Below, piece by piece: positions 61,000 to 64,000 of a DNA stretch of 64,000 nt. The stretch lies in assembly GCA_035708205.1 (NCBI GenBank), contig DASSSY010000008.1, forward strand, positions 62,001 through 126,000, written 5' to 3'. Position 1 is the stretch's first letter. Each line of letters opens with the position of its first letter. The position numbers and the translations under genes were made by a program. This DNA comes from DASSSY01 sp035708205 (GTDB lineage: Bacteria > Bacteroidota > Bacteroidia > Chitinophagales > Chitinophagaceae). A model generated the notes under the pieces. It was not told the origin of the DNA and ran no database searches. It saw nothing but the letters and a program-made list of their open reading frames with translations.

Positions 61000-62280
61000 A
61001 TGAAACAAAATAAGGCTATCATCATTACCATTGGCGATGAATTGCTTCTGGGACAGGTCGTCGATACCAATTCTTCCTGGATGGCGCAGCAATTGGATGT
61101 CCTGGGCATTAAAACTGTCAGGCGGGTAGCGGTTGCCGATGAGATACGACCGCTCAGGGATGAGTTGGATGCTGCCATTTCCCAGGCAGGCTATGTGTTC
61201 CTGACCGGCGGGCTGGGGCCTACCAAAGATGATTTGACCAAGCAGGCCCTTGCTGAATATTTTGATACCCCTTTGGTACAAAATGATGAGGTATTGCATT
61301 ATATAGAGCAGATTTTTGAACGGTCGGGCAGGGTATTGACTTTAGCTAACAAACGACAGGCATTGCTGCCGGAAAGCTGCCTGGTATTGCCTAATAAGAT
61401 CGGTACGGCTTCGGGCATGTGGTTCCATAAGCCGGAGTGCCATATTATATCCCTTCCCGGTGTTCCTTACGAAATGAAGGCGATTTTTATTAATGAGGTC
61501 ATTCCAAAGATCAAAGCCCGGCAACAGGCATTTTTTCGCGGTCACCGGCATTTTTTACTGATGAATGTCAGCGAAACCGTTATTGCCCAAAAGATTGCAG
61601 GCATCGAAACCGGCTTGCCGTCATTTGCCCGGATAGCTTACCTGCCGGGAATCGGCGCCTTGCGTTTGCGCCTGAGCGGCAGTCATTCGGATGAACGCTA
61701 TCTCAATTCAGTCCTGGATGAGGCCGCCGCGCAGATTAAAGCTATCCTTGGCACGCTCATCGCGGCAACCGAAGATTTGTCGATAGCGGAAGTTGTCGGG
61801 GGGATATTAAAGGATAAGGGACTTACGCTTGGCCTGGCGGAGAGCTGTACCGGTGGCCTGATAGCGAGTAAAATAACAGATGTTGCCGGTAGCTCGGCGT
61901 ATTTTAACGGCGGCATTGTCTGCTATGCCAATGCTGTCAAAGAAAACATATTGGATGTTAGCCGGCAAACACTTGAGCATAACGGCGCGGTAAGCGAGGC
62001 CGCTGTTTTGCAAATGGCCATTTGTGCCCGTCAAAGGCTTCGGACCGATTATGCACTGGCTGTTTCGGGCATTCTCGGACCGGATGGCGGCACTGAAGAA
62101 AACCCGGTAGGAACGGTTTGGATGGCTATTGCCGGCAGCTCGGGAACGAAAGCAAAACGCTTTCATTTCAGGTTTGAGAGGCGGCATAATAAAGAGCTGG
62201 CCGCCAATACGGCTTTAGAATGGTTAAGGCAATATATTCTTATTGACAAGGCGTCAATTTCAGGATTTACGCAGTTGTAG
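61000..62280 (+). CDS. cinA: CinA family protein (competence/damage-inducible, NMN amidase)
   Basis: A 426-aa two-domain protein. The N-terminal MoCF-like domain (IITIGDELLLGQVVDTNSSW, FLTGGLGPTKDDLTKQAL, SLPGVPYEMKAIF) is followed from about residue 265 by the C-terminal PncC domain: GLAESCTGGLIASKITDVAG and AVSGILGPDGG. CinA hydrolyses pyridine nucleotides such as ADP-ribose and nicotinamide mononucleotide. The full length of the family is present. The ATG at 61000 follows a TAnnTTTG box. Confidence 0.94.
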   Translation: MKQNKAIIITIGDELLLGQVVDTNSSWMAQQLDVLGIKTVRRVAVADEIRPLRDELDAAISQAGYVFLTGGLGPTKDDLTKQALAEYFDTPLVQNDEVLHYIEQIFERSGRVLTLANKRQALLPESCLVLPNKIGTASGMWFHKPECHIISLPGVPYEMKAIFINEVIPKIKARQQAFFRGHRHFLLMNVSETVIAQKIAGIETGLPSFARIAYLPGIGALRLRLSGSHSDERYLNSVLDEAAAQIKAILGTLIAATEDLSIAEVVGGILKDKGLTLGLAESCTGGLIASKITDVAGSSAYFNGGIVCYANAVKENILDVSRQTLEHNGAVSEAAVLQMAICARQRLRTDYALAVSGILGPDGGTEENPVGTVWMAIAGSSGTKAKRFHFRFERRHNKELAANTALEWLRQYILIDKASISGFTQL

Positions 62281-62550
62281 CCTTTGGTTCGGACCCGACA
62301 CCACTGGCAGGAGCGATCACGGCTGCTATCGTCTGGCCGGCGTTAGTCAAAAACAGGTCGCCGTATATATTAATAGTATTCAATGTGTTTAATGTATCAA
62401 AGCGGGCTGTCATTTTGAAGCCGTTTGCTTTTATTGTCGGGGAAATGAAAACAATATGATCTATCTTTGAGGAATTAAAAGAAAAGAATGCTACCGGGTC
62501 GATCTATCGGGTCCACCTGGCAGGAATGACCGGAGAGACAATGGCATAAC
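62281..62550. other. 270-bp gap with a coding-like - strand stretch
   Basis: No sure gene. On the - strand an open stretch of about 75 codons (roughly 62500 to 62267) has balanced, protein-like composition (FNTLNTINIYGDLFLTNA-like), with an internal ATG at 62411-62413 and a TAG just upstream. Its 3' end overlaps the cinA 3' end. It may be a decayed gene fragment. Confidence 0.3.
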
Positions 62551-63180
62551 ATGGACAAATACGAGGAAACATTTGAGACCTGGAACAATATAGCCGCCAT
62601 ATACCAGGACAAGTTTATGGGAATAGATCTTTATAATGAGACCTATGATTATATTTGTGACGTTCTTAAGCCCAACGCGAAATTGTTAGAAATTGGCTGT
62701 GGTCCCGGGAATATAACAAAATATCTTTTATCCAAAAGACCTGATTTTAATGTTTTCGGAATTGACATTTCGCCAAATATGATCGAATTGGCCGGAAAGA
62801 ATAATCCCGCAGCCCGTTTTGCTGTTATGGACAGCCGGCAGATCAGCCGTCTTAAAACAAAATACGATGGTGTTATTGGCGGGTTTTGCTTACCTTATCT
62901 GTCATCTCCGGAAAGCAGGAAGCTGATTTCTGACGCGTATGATCTGCTACACGGAAATGGCGTTATATATCTGAGCTTTGTTGACGGTGATCCCGGGAAA
63001 TCGGGTTTTAAAGAAGGGCCGGCGGGCCGGGTGTTTTTTTATTTTCACAGATCGGGCAATTTGAAATCACAGCTTACGGCTAAAGGATTTGAAGACATCA
63101 AAACCTTTAAAGTGCCCTTTAGAAAAGCAAAGGCTGAATTTGACATGCATACCATATTGATAGCGAAGAAAAATAATTGA
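62551..63180 (+). CDS. class I SAM-dependent methyltransferase
   Basis: A 209-aa methyltransferase. Motif I, the SAM-binding loop, is LLEIGCGPGNITKYLL, followed by FGIDISPNMIELA (post I) and a motif II region GVIGGFCLPYLS. No catalytic or substrate-specific domain can be recognised, so the substrate is unknown. It stands alone between cinA and dnaK on the + strand. Confidence 0.88.
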   Translation: MDKYEETFETWNNIAAIYQDKFMGIDLYNETYDYICDVLKPNAKLLEIGCGPGNITKYLLSKRPDFNVFGIDISPNMIELAGKNNPAARFAVMDSRQISRLKTKYDGVIGGFCLPYLSSPESRKLISDAYDLLHGNGVIYLSFVDGDPGKSGFKEGPAGRVFFYFHRSGNLKSQLTAKGFEDIKTFKVPFRKAKAEFDMHTILIAKKNN

Positions 63181-63213
63181 AATGGTGCGTACATGCCTAA
63201 AATTCATCCTTTT

Positions 63214-63264
63214 TGTCACGCAGTATGACATTCTTTCACTATTTCTGTTTTGGCATATTCCTTG
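63214..63264 (+). promoter_or_regulatory. dnaK upstream element: TGTCA/TGACA repeat and sigma-54-like box
   Basis: TGTCA (63214-63218) and TGACA (63226-63230) form an inverted repeat with 7 bases between. About 20 bases further, TTGGCATATTCCTTG (63250-63264) resembles the -24/-12 sigma-54 promoter (GG, 10 bases, then GT instead of GC). A heat-shock control site or sigma-54 promoter for dnaK is plausible. No CIRCE element was seen. Confidence 0.5.
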
Positions 63265-63310
63265 TTGCTCATATTAAGCAAGTAAATTTAAGTATTAAAA
63301 ATTAATTAGA

Positions 63311-64000
63311 ATGAGTAAAATAATAGGAATTGACCTTGGTACCACAAACTCATGTGTTGCCGTAATGGAAGGCAATGAGCCGGTGGTTATCGCCAATGAT
63401 GAGGGTCGTCGTACCACACCATCGATTGTGGCTTTTTTGAAAAATGGAGAAAGAAAGGTTGGCGATCCTGCCAAGCGGCAAGCCATCACTAACCCTTCTA
63501 ATACGATCATGTCCATTAAGCGTTATATGGGACGCCGGTTTGATGAAGTGCAGGATGAAATGACTCATAATTCTTATAAAATCGTAAAGGGTGATAACAA
63601 TACGCCTCGGGTGGATATTGACGGCCGTTTGTATACGCCTCAGGAAATCTCTGCCATGATCCTGCAGAAGATGAAAAAAACCGCTGAAGATTTTCTGGGC
63701 CAGGATGTCACCGAAGCCGTTATTACGGTTCCGGCATATTTTAACGACTCTCAGCGTCAGGCCACTAAAGAAGCGGGGGAAATTGCGGGGTTAACAGTGC
63801 GTCGTATCATCAACGAACCGACGGCAGCTGCTTTGGCTTACGGGTTGGATAAACAAAATAAGGATAGTAAGATTGCTGTATTCGACCTTGGTGGCGGTAC
63901 CTTTGACGTTTCTATCCTCGAATTGGGTGACGGCGTTTTCGAAGTAAAATCTACTAATGGTGATACCCATCTTGGCGGTGATGATTTTGATAAAGTGATT
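63311..64000 (+). CDS. dnaK: chaperone DnaK, 5' part
   Basis: The first 230 codons of the Hsp70 chaperone; the gene runs off the window. The ATPase domain is plain: IGIDLGTTNSCVAVMEGNEP, the phosphate-2 region KIAVFDLGGGTFDVSILE, ITVPAYFNDSQRQATKEAG and INEPTAAALAYGLDK. The ATG at 63311 is the start. The upstream sequence with inverted TGTCA/TGACA units and a sigma-54-like element suggests stress control. Confidence 0.98.
   Translation, partial: MSKIIGIDLGTTNSCVAVMEGNEPVVIANDEGRRTTPSIVAFLKNGERKVGDPAKRQAITNPSNTIMSIKRYMGRRFDEVQDEMTHNSYKIVKGDNNTPRVDIDGRLYTPQEISAMILQKMKKTAEDFLGQDVTEAVITVPAYFNDSQRQATKEAGEIAGLTVRRIINEPTAAALAYGLDKQNKDSKIAVFDLGGGTFDVSILELGDGVFEVKSTNGDTHLGGDDFDKVI

Overview
The window reads as chromosomal DNA of a Bacteroidota bacterium, most likely in the Chitinophagia/Sphingobacteriia part of the phylum. 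The evidence is: no Shine-Dalgarno sequences before starts; several promoters of the Bacteroidota type (TTG or TTTG, about 20 bases, TAnnTTTG); and typical gene content (ExbD, LutB, an MlaD-like MCE protein, YpdA, DUF892 and KGG stress proteins, an integrase lacking the first catalytic Arg). The genus cannot be named from sequence alone.

Region 1 (1-33.4 kb) is a stress and carbohydrate-storage region. It holds a manganese catalase, two DUF892 ferritin-like proteins, an ECF sigma factor, a KGG-motif protein, a PA2169-type four-helix protein, a sigma-54 activator with a degenerate receiver domain, four NAD(P)-dependent oxidoreductases and an AraC regulator. At its centre is a glycogen/trehalose cluster. 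The + strand carries glgE, a treS-maltokinase fusion and glgB. The - strand carries glgX, treZ and a treY-malQ fusion, interrupted by a one-base frameshift in treY. Together these genes can make trehalose from glycogen (TreY/TreZ), turn trehalose into maltose-1-phosphate (TreS/maltokinase), polymerise it (GlgE), branch it (GlgB) and debranch it (GlgX, MalQ).

Region 2 (33,520-50,322) is a 16.8-kb genomic island inserted in the 3' end of tRNA-Pro(UGG). It is bounded by a 16-bp direct repeat, has a tyrosine integrase next to the tRNA, and carries a 19-bp repeat near both ends. The tRNA's apparent original terminator now lies at the far end. Its cargo is a dense - strand defence operon with a good promoter at 48,119-48,150. 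In order it encodes a half-size HsdS, a four-helix S23 protein, HsdM, a CD-NTase, an E2-like conjugating enzyme, a full HsdS, a patatin phospholipase (CapV type), a second CD-NTase-like nucleotidyltransferase, a DUF1883-TIR protein, an AlbA_2/ATPase-like protein, HsdR and a YgjP-like metallopeptidase. CBASS anti-phage signalling genes are thus threaded between the subunits of a type I restriction-modification system, with overlapping reading frames. This is the most interesting part of the window.

Region 3 (50.3-64 kb) is housekeeping: tRNA-Pro, tRNA-Ser, dnaA, an MCE transport protein, lipB, exbD, lutB, an RlmI-type rRNA methyltransferase, heme A synthase (ctaA), ypdA, cinA, a methyltransferase and the start of dnaK, which has a distinctive upstream regulatory sequence.
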